DNA from: Solenopsis invicta
Lineage: Eukaryota; Arthropoda; Insecta; Hymenoptera; Formicidae
NCBI RefSeq assembly: GCF_016802725.1
Contig: NC_052664.1
Span: 13,846,405 to 13,910,404 of the forward strand
DNA length: 64,000 nucleotides
Direction of reading: 5' to 3'
The notes below the pieces were generated by a model that saw nothing but the letters and a program-made list of their open reading frames with translations, had not been told where the DNA came from and made no database searches. The position numbers were made by a program, and so were the translations under genes. This document shows positions 36,501 to 51,500 of this stretch, piece after piece (position 1 is the stretch's first letter; each line of letters starts with the position of its first letter).

Positions 36501-39500
36501 ACATTAAAAGGTACATGCTGCAATTACGTAAAAAGGAAAGGACGTGTAACTACGCGGACTGTCGCACATGTGAATAATTGCATCGAGATTGCCGCATTAG
36601 TATTCGGAACATCGTGTTCTATGAGACACTTTCAATTTCTATCTCCATATATATGAAGTCTCCAGGAAACTCCAATTATAATTAATTATAGATTTTTCAT
36701 CAATCTGAAATTAATTTGCCAATATTAAATTGTTTTATTAATAGTTTTCCAACTAAATTCAACTAAAATGATTTCTAAAAATAAGTTTTAAGTAACAAAA
36801 TCTAATCTCGGTTATTTATATTTTTAGACACAATTCTAATATTTAATTAAGTACCAAAAAAGGTGTATTACTGAACACATTAAAATATTGCAAGCGTTCT
36901 TCTTTAAGACTTTCTCTAAGAAGAGAGCAATTAATTTATTAAAGAATCTGCCATTAAAATTAAGGCTGCAGCACATCGTAGTTTTATCGAGATTTATAAT
37001 ATTTTAAATTAAAATTTATTTTCTCATTCCGCATGGGTGATGAAGTGAAAGACAAAAGCTTATTTGCTATAAGAAGGCTGATGGGAAAGACTATTACGGA
37101 AAAGATCTAATGTAGCTTGAGAAATCAATGGATGGACGATGATTTTATCGAACATTGTGTATTTTTATTATCATTGAGCATTATTACATCAGATTTCGAA
37201 ATAGCTCCTATAGCAAAAGGTGTGGCATGGGAAACTTAAGCTTACCGGTCTTGTGTATTCATCTTGCGTGTCTTTTACTCGCTGCTATTACGCTGCGTGT
37301 TTCGCATCATCGTTCGTGGCTCATCGCCGGCACGTTGCCCTTATTGCCTGTAACAGAGAGTTAATCTTCCGATTCGCTGATAGAAACACTCAAACTAATG
37401 GATATGTCTGACATCTAGCTTTCGAAAAGAACGGACATAGATGGAAAATTTAATCGTTTAAAGTTTTATTATTACACAGAGAAAAAACATACTGAGCAAG
37501 CAAAAGACGTTCATAGTCATATGCAAACACATGGTTTAGAAATAGATAAGGGTGCCATAGTTCCTAACGAACTTTAGTATGTGTGCGTTTGCACGATATG
37601 TTATCCGCTGAAGACATAGTAATATGTACCACACCTTTCCATTATCGTGATAAGTCTGTTGTGAATTATAGTACGGAAAAAGGAGCAATCGCTAAAGTAA
37701 ACTAAGTTGTCGATAAATCCCCATCTGTTGTAAAAGAGCAGAAGAAGGACGTACCATGTAACACGATAAGGGATCAGAGTATCATTAAGAATATGAATTT
37801 TGTTTTAAGAATAGCTTTTATATTGATTGTAATTTTTTTCCTTAGTATCGTGTGTACACAATACTTTGATAAAAATTGTAGAAAATAAAATTAATTAATA
37901 TCTATTTGAAAAGTGCTGCGCATATGTTAGCGTGTTTGAAAAATAGAAATTAAATTAAATAAAAATCTACTACGTACTTATTTTTAAATGATTTTTACGG
38001 AGTTTAATAGATTTTACTTTTAAATGGTTTATCTCTTTAAAGAATTATATTTTTCCAATTTTATATATAGGTATATATAATAATATTTTGCCGCGATATT
38101 AATTTAATAAAAAAATAAATTGTATTAATTAGCTTATGAATAATAAAATTCTAACATCCTAATGTAATTTATTCGTTGAGTGAATTTCTTGAGTGAATAG
38201 ACTATTAGGTTTTGATTAGCTCTTTTCTTCTTGAATATTAGAAGGGGAACATTATGCAATTTACAAAGATTACATTAAATTCCAAGAGTAATTAAATGAC
38301 ATTTTATTATGAAAATTAATTTACTTGAAAATTAAATGCTAACTTTCGCTTGTACCTTGAGCAAATAGAATCTTATAATTGCAAACATATATATCATGTT
38401 TTACATTATACAATTAATATGTAAAGAAATTACTTCATTTTAATTTGTTAAAAAATGCATTTTAGTTTTTCCATTTATTCCAAAGTGTAATATTTAAAAT
38501 GTAATTTTTAATAATACATATGTTTGCAAACATACAGTCTGACAAAATTCAAAGGCTTATCTTACTCTATTCTTATCTTACTTTGATCAGGTGTGCTTTG
38601 ATCATATAACATGTTAAGATGATAAAGTGTTAATTGACGTTAGACTGTCCTTGCAGCTGATGACGTTATATGGGTACAGTGAGTCAGAAACAGTACAACC
38701 TTTATATTATTCCAAAGAATGACATAACAAATATAATCTTTCTCATCAAATCATATTTTTTTACAGTTATTAAACTTATTACCGTTTCTTATAACAGAAA
38801 CCGTTTCAACTTTTTATATTGCAACAACATTAAAATATAATTTAATCATGTATTATCTTCGAACAATTTTACATTTAGAAGTTTAAAATTAAATATATAA
38901 ATTTTTAAGCAATAAAAATGTTAAATTTACGTAAAATGTAAATAAAATGCCAATAATGTATTAGTAAAAAATACAATTATTTAAATAGGTTTTATATTTT
39001 TTCGCACAAATTTTTGATTGAAGAAAAATATTAAGTTCTGTTTCTCATGTGATTCACCTTATTATATTAGACGTGATGAAGTTTATTTGTAGCAAAGTCA
39101 CTTAGCAAATTTTATTGTTAGTGATTTTAATTTTTAACATTAGTAATGAAGGATGTCACTTCCTTCATTACTATAAATAGTTTAACTAATGTTATTGCTT
39201 TAAGTTTTGCACTTAGAGTGTGTTGTTTTTATATCTATTAATAAAATAAACTTTAATAATAAATAAGAAAATTACATTACACTTTGACAATATTCCTTAT
39301 TTTTTATGCCAATAAATTATGTTAAATATATAAATTTTTAATGTAATAAGATTTATTGTTCATAACAAAATATTTGTTATGAATTTATTTTACGAATTTA
39401 TTTATTAAATGATAAACATTTTTAATTTGTGCTGTTATGTTATATATACGATACATAAATTTATTCTTTTTTTTTACCGTTTTTTAATATTATATTATTG

Positions 39501-42500
39501 TGCGTTGTAATGCACCATCAAAATGTTACAAACACTTGTAAATAATTATATTGAGACTTGCATCAGTTTTTTCAAAATTTTCAATTAGATTTTTTATTGT
39601 TTACTTTAAAGATGAATAAAAATAAAATATTAACTTAGCTCTATCTTCTTATATATGTCAATATCCCAAACTGTCTTTCGACTGTGTCGGAAGTTTGCAG
39701 AATACTTTTCCAAACCATTCGTCGAAATATATTAGTTCACAATGGCTGTTGCGCAAACCACTGACTAATTATCGGCTATTACGTCTGACTGATGGTGCGG
39801 TCCTGGTTGAGTCAGAAGCTTATTTGTATAGTCTCTTACATTGTCAGATCAAAGAGAAATTTCAATGTAGAATCGAAGCTGTCCGAGGTTTGAGATCATG
39901 CAGAATCTAGCTCTCTCATAAAACGTTTGCATTCACAAGTTCGTGTTAAGTGCTTCACTAACGTTATCTAAAGATGCTACTATAAAACACTCACGGCAGC
40001 GATGTCTTCTATCTTGTCGTGATTATTCTTAAGTCTTGTCTCAGAATAATTGCGTATCAGAGAGTTTTAGAAGCGCTATCTTCTGATGATTTATAATACA
40101 TGTAGTACGCATGAAAGATGATTGTATACAAAATTTAAATTTTAGTCAATGTTAAAAGTAAGTCAAACGTTTTGAATTGGATTCTTTCTGTTATATAGTT
40201 CAAGGAAGAATTGCTGTCATGCGAAATCCTTGTAAATGATGCTAATGTTTGTGAGCACAGGTTGTCTTTGATTTCTGAAAACAGAGCATGTTTGTTGTAA
40301 CTGCGAAGGAATTATAACTTTTGAAGAAGATTTATGTCCATTGATTACTATTTTTCTTTTTAAAGGAGAGAAGATTTGCTCAAAGAGAAATGTTTATGAT
40401 ACATCTACTTTTTCTTAAAACTTTTATTCATATTTAGAACTTCTTATTTTTTAGATAATATATTATTTTTAAAGAATTTCTGATTTAATTATAAGAAATA
40501 TATTTATTTATAAAGTATCATTCGTGCTTAATGTTAATCAATGCTATTTAAATGAATGTGGTAAGTTGGATATTATTTTCAAAACTTAATTTCCATTACT
40601 TCCGAAATTAGTAACATACGGTGTATATTTATACACCATACTAACTTCGGAAATGATGGAAATTTCCGTGACGTGCACATTACTTCAATGTTACATGTAG
40701 TGAATTATATGGAGAAAGAAAAAATTTACGCAGAAAGTTACTGTTGTGAATAAAGGCTAAATAATTGAAAGCATACTAATAACAAAAATGATTTAATGTA
40801 ATTCTAATGAGCTTTATGCACCTAGCTAGTGTTATAGCCACTATCCAAGCAATATATCAACAAAACTTTTCTATATCTCAGCATTTCAATTAAACTCTTT
40901 GGAATTACTTTGCCCTTACGCTGAAAATTTAATTAACTTTTGCAGAGTGTTTAATTAACTTTCCAAGGTAGCAACTCATAACAAATTAATTTGGATTGCA
41001 ATTCCGCTGTAGAGAGCAGCTAAGATAATTATTTTGTTTCTTTCATCGCGAGGCCGCTATTGACGGTTGCGTAATAACGTCTCGAATGAACATTTTCGTT
41101 GCGTTACAACGACAATATCAACGGATTTTTAAAGTGCCAGAGTCCCACCTTCCGAGCCATAGTGACCTCGTGGATCGAATTACTACGTATCTGTAATGAT
41201 CACACCGGAAACTGACTGTGATACTGTCAGTTGATCGTGTCATCTTTGTGCACGCAATTCATTGTTCAATATGTTAAAATATGTATTATAAGTCTGAACA
41301 AAATATATTTTCTTGTATATAGAATTTTTTTTTCTGAATTATTATATTTTTACTTTGAATATACAAATGTATCTTTGTTTTATTTATTGAATACTAACAC
41401 ATTGTTATATATAATAATTTACAAAATAATATATACATGTACATATCAATTACATAACATTATACGTCAATATTAATTAGATTAACTTATAACCTAAAAT
41501 ATAATTGATATTTATTGATATAATTGATTTTCTGTCTCTAATCTTTTAATTTATATTATAGTAATATATAGTACAGAAACAGTAAGTCATATTGAATACT
41601 AGACCATATTTATAGTTATCTTACATATCTACAAATACTTTAAATATATTTCTGAAATAATTAAATTTTTTTTCTATTTAAAGAATTTACTATTTTAGTA
41701 AAAATATTACTTTACTTAAATTATAATTTTTTCTATCAAATAAATTTATTATTTTAATAATAAAACTATTGTTATTTTACATATAATTTATGTTTGATAT
41801 ATTAAAAAATTTTTTTAAATTTTTGAATAAAAATCAATAAATTAGCGAATTATAAATAGTAATATTCACTATTGTGGCCGGGAAGAGGAACAAAATTGAG
41901 CCGTGGATATTGGGTAGTTGAAACTCTCAACCTTGTATCCATACTAAACTTTGTTTACGAGTTATTAATGGCCCCGCTAGCCACCTAGCGATAGTGAATG
42001 GAATGAGTAGTAGTCTCGCGGAGCATTTGCGGAAAAGCTATTAAAAAATATTGTTTCAAAAAATTGTGTTTTTTCTGCGAAATATTATGGTTTACTGAAA
42101 TATCAGTACAAAATTAAAAAACGCGTATTTAACAAAATGTTTTATTGAAGTTATATTGCTTGTGAAATAAGCCACAAACGAATGGAAATACTGAATATAA
42201 AGAACGTTTTTCTCTGTGCATAATTACTCTTTTTAATTGTATTTTTATTAGGGAAAATTTAATTATTCCATTATTTCATATTAATTAACTGGTAAGGACG
42301 CGAATTGATGTTACAGTTACATTTTTAAAACAAATTTTATTTTAACAAATATTAACTAAATTGGTTTATAATGTAAAGGATAATTGTCAACATATTTAAT
42401 ATCTGATGTGTTTTTAAATATATAAACGCTAAAAGTAAGAAATAAATATTCTCTTTTAAACATTTTTCTTGTTAAATATATAGACATGAAATTGACTTGA

Positions 42501-45500
42501 GTTCAAGAGTCCGTAATTGAAAAGGACTCTAATTTCGGGTATAACCTATTATACGAATTTCGAGCTGTAATAATGAATGTCAAAATTACGTGGCGCCGTT
42601 AAAAACTTTTCCAAATCGATACAGCTAACTACTTTCCAAGTAATTAAGGTAGATTTGTTGGATGATTTGCGAAATCGCGGCATGGCTTCGTAAATTGTTT
42701 CTCTGCTTTTACGCGTGGCTTCAGCGTGATAAAAGTCATGCTGTAAGAGTTCAAACTGATTTTCCTTGTATTTTGCGATGTTGTTTTACGTAACCGCGTT
42801 TTATCACTCGCCGCTGGCACTAAAATAAACCGGTTATTATACAATTTCGTTTGTGTTCCGCGTTTCTACAGACAACACTAACGACATTGTGATGCAGATT
42901 ACAGTGCCGTGTGTGGTTGCCGACCAACCTGACTCGACCTTGAACGAACGCCGATATTCCGTTTCGTGTGCACTGCTGGTGAATTATGCAACGCTTACTT
43001 TATCAACCCTTGAATGCGAACGAGGACACGCAAGTGTTTGTTTAGCAATCTATTGTACAGTTTTAGGAAAACATTACTTGTAATATAAAAAAATACATTT
43101 CCTTTTTATCAAGATACGTAGAAAAGTCATGTTTTATTTAAACTTACAAAGTACTTATACAGTATCACTCTAAATTTTATGTTAAAATAACTCAAAAGTT
43201 AATATAACTCTTATTTTAAGTTATTACGTTAAAATAATTTAAAATAAGAGTTATTTTAACTTAACCTTTGAGTTATATTAACATAAAATTGAGAGTGGAC
43301 TTTCTGTGACATTTTATTTTTTACTGCGTACTATAGGCATGTCCACTAGACATATTTCAGTATTATATGTAGTATAATTTTTTGATATAATCTCAGACGA
43401 TTCTCTTCATCTAAATAAATTTCTTTTTTCATGAAAGATTGTAGATGCTAACAAAGCTCTAAACGCCTTTTTTATTATGTAATAAAATATTCGAAGACAA
43501 TGTCGAACATTCCGAAGGTTGGTAGAAAATGAATTACGTGTACATCGAAGATTAACAGTTTGATTGAAGGTCGCGATGATATAACAAAGATAAGTCTGGA
43601 CGACAATCACATGATTGCGATGGATCGATCAGGGGCTGTTATTTAGATCGGCGTAATAGCTTTTCCTCGACGTAGAAATGGCCATTTTTCAGGTACAAAT
43701 GAAAGTAGCGTGCGAGCAGAGAGTCTCTCCTCTCGACCGGAAATATCTCGTCCTTTTTACGCGTTTCGTAAGGCTTCCTGTTGTCCTCTTGTTAGTTGGT
43801 CGCTCCGATAATCTGCACGCTCGAGTGTTCCGCCTGCTATGCGAGCGTGGCAGCACACCGGCACGTGCCGTAGATATAAATTAAATTCGCTGATAAATCG
43901 TTCAGATAAGGAGAGTCACGGGAAATAATACAATATACAGTCTATTTCACTGCTACAATTTTTACACGTGAAAGTCATGTCCAGGTTTAAAAATACCGTA
44001 AGGTATAAAATAACATCACGGTGGAGAAAATTTTAAATTTGAAAGTGAAAGGTATTTAAAAACATTTTAATGTTTTGAACCAGTATTAAGAAATTAATTA
44101 ATACACAACAAAGTATTTAAAAATAACGAGCAATAAATAAAACATATATTTTTTTCCAATTTAATCTTTTAAATTTGAATTATAATAAAATATATTTAGA
44201 GGTAATATTATAATAAAGTGAGGTATGTAAAACATATCATAAATTTTTACATTAATTATTTTATTAGGTATTGAAACTTTTCAACTTAATTGATATTTAA
44301 AATTAATTTTTGATTTTTCTTAGATAATTAGAAAATTATAACAGAGTTAGAATTGTAGCAGAGTGAATTACACAAAACTTATGTCATCAATTCTTATATA
44401 AATTATTTTAACATTAAAACTTTTCAACTTTACAGTTGTTATTTAAAATTTTTTTATATCTTTCAATCTCTAATTATGATGTAATATTGACTCAATTAGA
44501 AACTGTAACAATAGAAAGCTATGAAGAAGTTGTAACGCAAGTGCACAAATTATTTCGACATGTGTGATTATAATATTTATTAAATAATTATTTATATAAA
44601 TGTTATTAATATAAATTTGTTTACTAATTTTGAAATTAAATAAACTTAATAAACAAATATTTATTGCATCAATATATAATATGAGAAATTATTTTACTAT
44701 TTTATATCGTTTTATGTCTAAAATTAAACAAATTTTAGACTTGATTAAAAATTAATCTGATTATTGTATATAACTACATTTGTAAGATCATACTTTACAA
44801 CAGCAGTTATTTATTAATATTTAGTAGTAATTATGAAACTTCGAGTTTTATATTACTATATTATTCGATAGTGTTACACGCTTGAGATCAATGCGCTTCT
44901 ACTCTCGAACCGAGCAAGAGGACGATACCGTGTTGTTCCAGAGCAGTGATTCCGGTCAGCCGGAATAGCGGTACACGCTTGGCCGTACGTCTTCGTTCTC
45001 GAATTATTATGTTGCTGCTTTCTGCGAGGTGCACAGTAGCACGCTTTGTCGCGAAAGCGGAAGAAACTTACACGCATCATGCACGGAGCCATTTTTTAGT
45101 GCCATTTTGCGGCCTTTCTTCTTTTTCATACATCTGCGTCACACATAACTAAATAATGTTCTATATTTTTTAGAGCGTAAATTACGGATGTAAATTTTAT
45201 TTACAAAGTCTTATTTTGCAGATTAAATTGCCTATTGTTCTTGTATGCATATATCATAGAATGAGTTCAGTTAAAAGTTAAACGTTTTCTTCTTATAAAC
45301 TTCATAAAATATTTTTACAGCACAGAATACTATATATTTCAACAATATTGAACTTCAACGAATTGCAGAAATATTGCAAAATTGTCACAACATTTCTAGA
45401 ATGTTCTGTGCTGTAGGGGTATTCCATGTAGTACAGAATAAAATATATACTTATCATTTTAACTGAATCAATATTTCAGCAATATTACAGTAATACTTCA

Positions 45501-48500
45501 ACGACATTTGCGGCAACTTTGCAGAAACATTGCAAAGTTGCCGCAACATTGTTAGAATGTTCTGTGATGTATGAGCATTCTATGTAATACGGAATACAAT
45601 ATAATATTTCAGTAATATTGCAGCAACATTGTAGAAACGTTGCTGCAACATTGCTAAAATGTTCTGTAATAGGCATTTTATATAATACAAAATACAATAT
45701 AACATTTCAACAATATTGCAAGCAAAAACATTGCAATATTTCAATGACATTGAAGAAACATTGCAAAGTTGCCACAACATGACTAGAATGTGCTGTATGG
45801 ATACAACTTGTTTTTGAAAACAGTGTTTTATTTACTTATTTATTTTTTTTTTGTAACGGTTAATGAAAACATTTAATTTCTTTCGTGTCAAACAAAATTG
45901 TTTACACATTGCTATCGATAATTTTCATCAATGAGTAGACAGCCGAATGAACGGCAGCTCAGAGATCGTAGTCCGCAGAGGGAGACTTCCGAGAGAGTCG
46001 TGCGCGCTTATGAACGCGATTCCGTCGAGGCGCGCGAGCAGTGCAGCGCGGTGCAGCGACGCGATACACCGTATCGCTGCAGCTGCGTCGGATAGTTGGT
46101 TGAGGCATGTGCGCCGAGTAACGGCTAATTGGCCACCTTTCCTCTCCGGGAGAAGAACCGTCTCTCTCTGTTTCGCTGTTGTGGTCGGCGTGCCAGTTTT
46201 GTTCGTTCTGTCGTGCGGTTTACACCGAGTGTAATTGTAACTCCGATGCCGCGGGAAAACATTATGGTGTCTTACCAGAGATTTGGTTGAAAACGACATT
46301 TCTGTAAGTTGAACCGTTGAACTTACATCGTAAGTCGTCGTCATCATAGTCTCTCCCTCTTCTTCTCCCTTTCTTTTTCATGGGAATTTAAAGCAAGATA
46401 ATTCTGTGATATTTTTTGCAATTTACATAATAAAGATAAAATAGGCATTTATAAAACGGTAAATGCGTGTATTTATTACACAGTTTTTGAGGAAACGTAT
46501 ATTATATATTATTTGACTTCTGAACGGAAGGAGAATAACAAGGAATTATGACGAGTAATTCTTGTACCTGTTAACATAAGTTTTGAGAAATAAAACCTTT
46601 GCTTCTATAGCGGTTAGACATGAATTCGTACGCGGATTCGCAACCGCGAAAAGTGCCTCGCTCCGAATTGACCGCGCGAGTGATCGCCGTGAAAGTGCAT
46701 CGAACAAGAAGTCTAATTGTGCGCGCCGGGCTTTTATTAACGTAATTCACCTACCAGTATTATTCATCGGAAGTCATGAACTTTCTTCGCAGGAAAAAGC
46801 TTGGTCCAAACGATGGTCTATGAATTCGAATATTTTATAAACAGATTTGGGATAAAAATTGGTTTTCGAAATATTATTTTTAATATTGACATTTTATTCT
46901 TTGATGATATCAGAGAGGTTGAATAATTTATGAAAAAATTAGATGATATAGTTTAGTTTTGTCTTTTTCTCTTTAGCTCTAGAACAGCCAATGTTGTCTT
47001 TACTCTTTTACTCCAATCGAAACGGAACTTTATTGAAAGTTGTAGAGGTATACTTTTAACAAAAAGCAAGGATATAAATACCAGATTAAAAAACCAGTTA
47101 TCTATATTACTAATATCAAACAAGCGGCAGTAAAGAGAAAGATTGCTAATCTTTATTTTAAGATACACATTTCAAGTTTTATCGCAATAATAATGTAAAT
47201 GGTATACTTAGTTTTTTTAGTGTCAATTGTATTGTCGACTATACTTTCGCTTTTTGCATAGTATTGATGAACTTTTTTATCGAATTCTTTACAAAATTTT
47301 GTTAAAATTTGCAGATGACTCCTTTTATAGAAGTATTTTTCTCCTTGATTTTTTTTTATTCTACGCAATGGACAGTTTCCTGCTGCACAAGAAACAAAAA
47401 TGCTCTTGATAGTAAAACAGTAGAGAAATGCAAGTTTAATTGAAGGTGGTTTTATAGCATTATTATTTAATTTTACATTAATTTTGAAATATAAAGTTTC
47501 ATAGTTGAAAGGGAATAATAAATATCAAAATAATATTTTTAAGAACATTGACGTATTTAGATATTTTCCAAAAAGAAAGAAATGAAATAGCATGATTATT
47601 AAAAAACGATGCTATTATCAGGAAAATTTATTTGCAATATTACGAAGGGTTAATGATGGGTTAACGAGGGAATGCTTTAATTGTAATGAGCGAGATCTTC
47701 CTTAGGCGTTGTGCTTACTCTTAGCGTGCATACTGCAGCTTAATCGTCCGACTAATTTAAAGTTTTGCATGCAAATGACGATTTACGTCGAAAGGGAATT
47801 TTGTTCTAGTTATTCCGTTCCAGTTACAACCAATAATAACTTGAATCATTAATTTATCAGAATCTTGTAAAATGCGTTGATAATCTAATTGTAACAATGA
47901 CATTGCTTATATTCCATTAATGTGGAATAAAAGTATTTATTAAATTTTGTAAAATTATATTTCCACAAATATTTCTTTGTAAATTTTGTAATGTTTTATC
48001 TTAATTAGATTTTCTTTAAATACTACTTTTGTTGTAATTATTAAATTTTTAACATTAAATTTAATAAATGCAGTTTTGTATGTAAAATTTCATGATAAAC
48101 TAAATTTTTGAATTGAAATAAATGTTATAAATTTTAATATCGAGAACGGCTATATCGATCGAAAACAGATCTTACTGCTCAATTTTCTGGGTTAATTTAC
48201 ATACATTTACTAGATCCCTCAAACTGCGCATATTTGCTGTACTTAAAACATAGCTTGTAAGAAGAACCTAGAAATATAATATTACGAAAATTAAATTGCT
48301 AATCAATTTAATAATTTTGATTCTTACAAGCATGTTTACAATCTGTTTTTATCCCGAAAACTGTAAAGAAAATTGCGACAAATATTACACCTTGGCCAAG
48401 GTGATTGATAGTAAATGTTTGTAAATTCATTTAGAAAGTTATTGAACACTAAAATCTGCCTTCGACCGGTATAGTCGTTCTTATTTAAATGTGTTGACAT

Positions 48501-51500
48501 ACTTTCCGGTCATATTAAGATAATTGTTTTATATTTTATTTTTATAAATTTGTTTTAATAAATTTGTTTTAATAAAATATTTTAATTTTTAACGATTCTG
48601 AATTATACCTTAATCAAAATTTTTATGTAGACAAATTTTTATTTTGTTTGTAATTTGCATAAATATTGGAAAAACGTGAGTTAAAAATAACAGAACGCAG
48701 ACATACTATATTATATAACAATTTTTACATAAAAAGAGAAGATTTAAATGTTATTGTTACTGAAAGAATAATAGCATTGTCATCAGTTTTTTGTAAATGA
48801 TAGAAATCCTTTTATATTACTATTGCCTTGGGATAAAAAGTGTCATTTGTAACACGTGTCAGTGAGCAAGGAAAATAAAATACACGCATAAGAAAGCGCA
48901 GAAGCGTTCGAAGAGAAGGCGATTAATAATTAAAGTCACCAGCAATTGACGTTAATTGCGTGTATCACTAAGAACCGGTTTATGATATGTTATGATCGTT
49001 GATCATAAAGAGGAAACGGGATAATGACGATTTATCGGTCCTTCTGCTTAGCAAGTTATTTAATGCATATTGTTTTACAGTTGATGCACGTATACTTTGC
49101 AAAAGTATGCAACTGTATGCTGAAAACAAAGTATAACAAATAAGGTATCAGTAACAAAAAAAGATAAAAACAAAAATTGTGGCAATTTCTAGCAGTAAAA
49201 TAAGAATACTTACGTAATATCTTATATAAGCAACTATATTTGAAGATAATTAAATATTATAATATTTTTGTGCATTAACTTGTTTCTGTCTACACACAAT
49301 AGGTTAATATATTTTTATATCCATCATTATAAAAAAAAAATATAAATATATATATATATTTACTTATATTAATATATAATATATCATTTATAAGACAGAT
49401 TATAGATATAAGATAACTATACTTAGCTTTGCGATTTTTTTCTATTTTTTTGCTGAGTCCAAAATTAAAAAATGATGGCCAAATTCAAAGTAAAAAAACA
49501 TTTTTAAACATTAATTTAAAATATTGGCCAATTTTAAATATTTACGCTAGTATAATGAAAGTGCTTTTAGAAAAAATAGGTCATATTAGATATGTACATA
49601 TGTACTCGATATGGCCCAAATATCTTCTTCTTTTTTTACAAAAATGTTAGAAAGATGAATAATAAAATAATTCAATGTTATTATAAGTTTATAAGTTCAT
49701 TAATATATTGACATGTTTGTTGACATATTAACATATAAGAGTACACGAAAAAACTTTTGTTAACAATCCATTAAGTAAATAATTTACTTATCTTAAAACC
49801 ATGGTTTATGAATCGCAATTTAGTATGTGAATTAAAATGTTTGATTTGGAGTAATAAAAGTACCAAATAAACATTACAATCGATGTGTATGTGTGTGTAT
49901 TCATTATTGATCAAAGCCATATTACTTTTACCTTGCAAAGAGTTTTCTTCCTTTCTTTATAAACAGAACGTAATTATGACGAAAATATAAATTAAATGAA
50001 GGTTGTAAAGTATAAATATAAAGCCATAATATGAGTTGCGGAGATTAGTAACCGTCACTTGATAGTTACAGAAAGCAGTAACTTTCCCACGAAATATTAT
50101 ATCATGAAAAAAACAATCACGAAAATTCTACTTTTGACTTTACTGTCAATAGCAGAATACATAAACTGAGCAGTCAAATGTTGCAAACAAGTCATGTTCA
50201 CAGTCTGTACTACACAGCGTTATTACTTAGAAACAGCAAGTAGGCCATATTGAATATTAGACCATATTAGATAGTTATCTTATAATATAAATATAAACAA
50301 ATTTATACATATATGTATATTAATTTATAACCAATAGATTCTCCGATATTTTTCGACTTGTAAATTGTTCTTTGTCGTTATACGTATATTGGTTTCCTAT
50401 GTCTTTCTTCCTCTTTTCAGTTTGTAATTATTATCAATTATGTATATACGAGTACTTTATATATTTATACTAAATATTTAAAGAATACATAAATTATATA
50501 TTTATATATGTGTAATAAATAAATATATATTATAACAAAATAGAGGCAATAATTAAATCCTAATAACAAATGTTTATTATTTAAAGGTGAACATTTTTCT
50601 TCATAAAAAGTTTTAATTAATAAGAATAATAACTGTGCGAATGTATCATTATATTCAACAATGCTTGAATTATCGTTTATGTTTTCAAATATATGGCTTA
50701 TTGATGCGACATTAATTATTATATTTCTTTATGTTACAGGTCTCCGAGAATCGGAGGTCCTCTTTCGCAGTCGTTGGCTATGATCCCTCCGACCATGCAC
50801 GGGCATGAGTTCAATCAACCCTTGTCGAGGGTGGTTATGGTCCGTAAAACGGATCAAAGGACATTCAGCAAAGGAAGAAGAGGTGGTGAACCTCTTCTGG
50901 AAACTGTTACCAGGGAAACCGTCGAATTATTTAACGGTGGCCGAGCCGAGAGGAAGTATACCTCCGAAACGAGGGACATTGTTACACCAAAGTCTAGCAG
51001 GTTTGATGATTCTTTTTTTAATTATTAACTTTAAGTAATACAGGTATACTAAAGTAGTATTATTACATTAATTATTTATGGATGATGGATAGATTAACAA
51101 AATGCCTTCAATTTAATTATAATAATATATCGAGTGATCTTTTACATATCTACAAAGACTTTGAAATATTATCTTATAATATTTTACTTTATATTAGTAT
51201 TATTGAAACAATGTTTTTAATTTTTAAAGAATATTACTTTTTATATACTTATATTGTCTAACATTTTTATTTGCATTTTTTTTAATGTTAATAAAAAATT
51301 ATAAAAAATTGGTAATGTACTTATTCAAAACAAGGACGAGGCTTCGAAATTATTTTTCCAGATTGTTACCATATAGTTACCATACAGTTTACATGACATA
51401 ATAAGTAATGCTTGAGATACGTAACAAGTAAAATTAAAGTGTCTTCTATAATAATCAAAGTTTGAAATTACATACGTCGGCAAGTAGTGAGGTAGGCAAT

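Noticed and set aside
45485..45780. Two Cys/Asn-rich complement frames of ~70 codons
   Set aside because: They are read-through of tandem GCAACATTGC units.
45315..45797. CRISPR-like array
   Set aside because: Units vary in length and spacing, are internally inverted and lie in eukaryotic intron sequence.
45928..46347. 139-codon frame on the complement
   Set aside because: It sits in a GC-rich island open in several frames, has no family resemblance and no splice partners.
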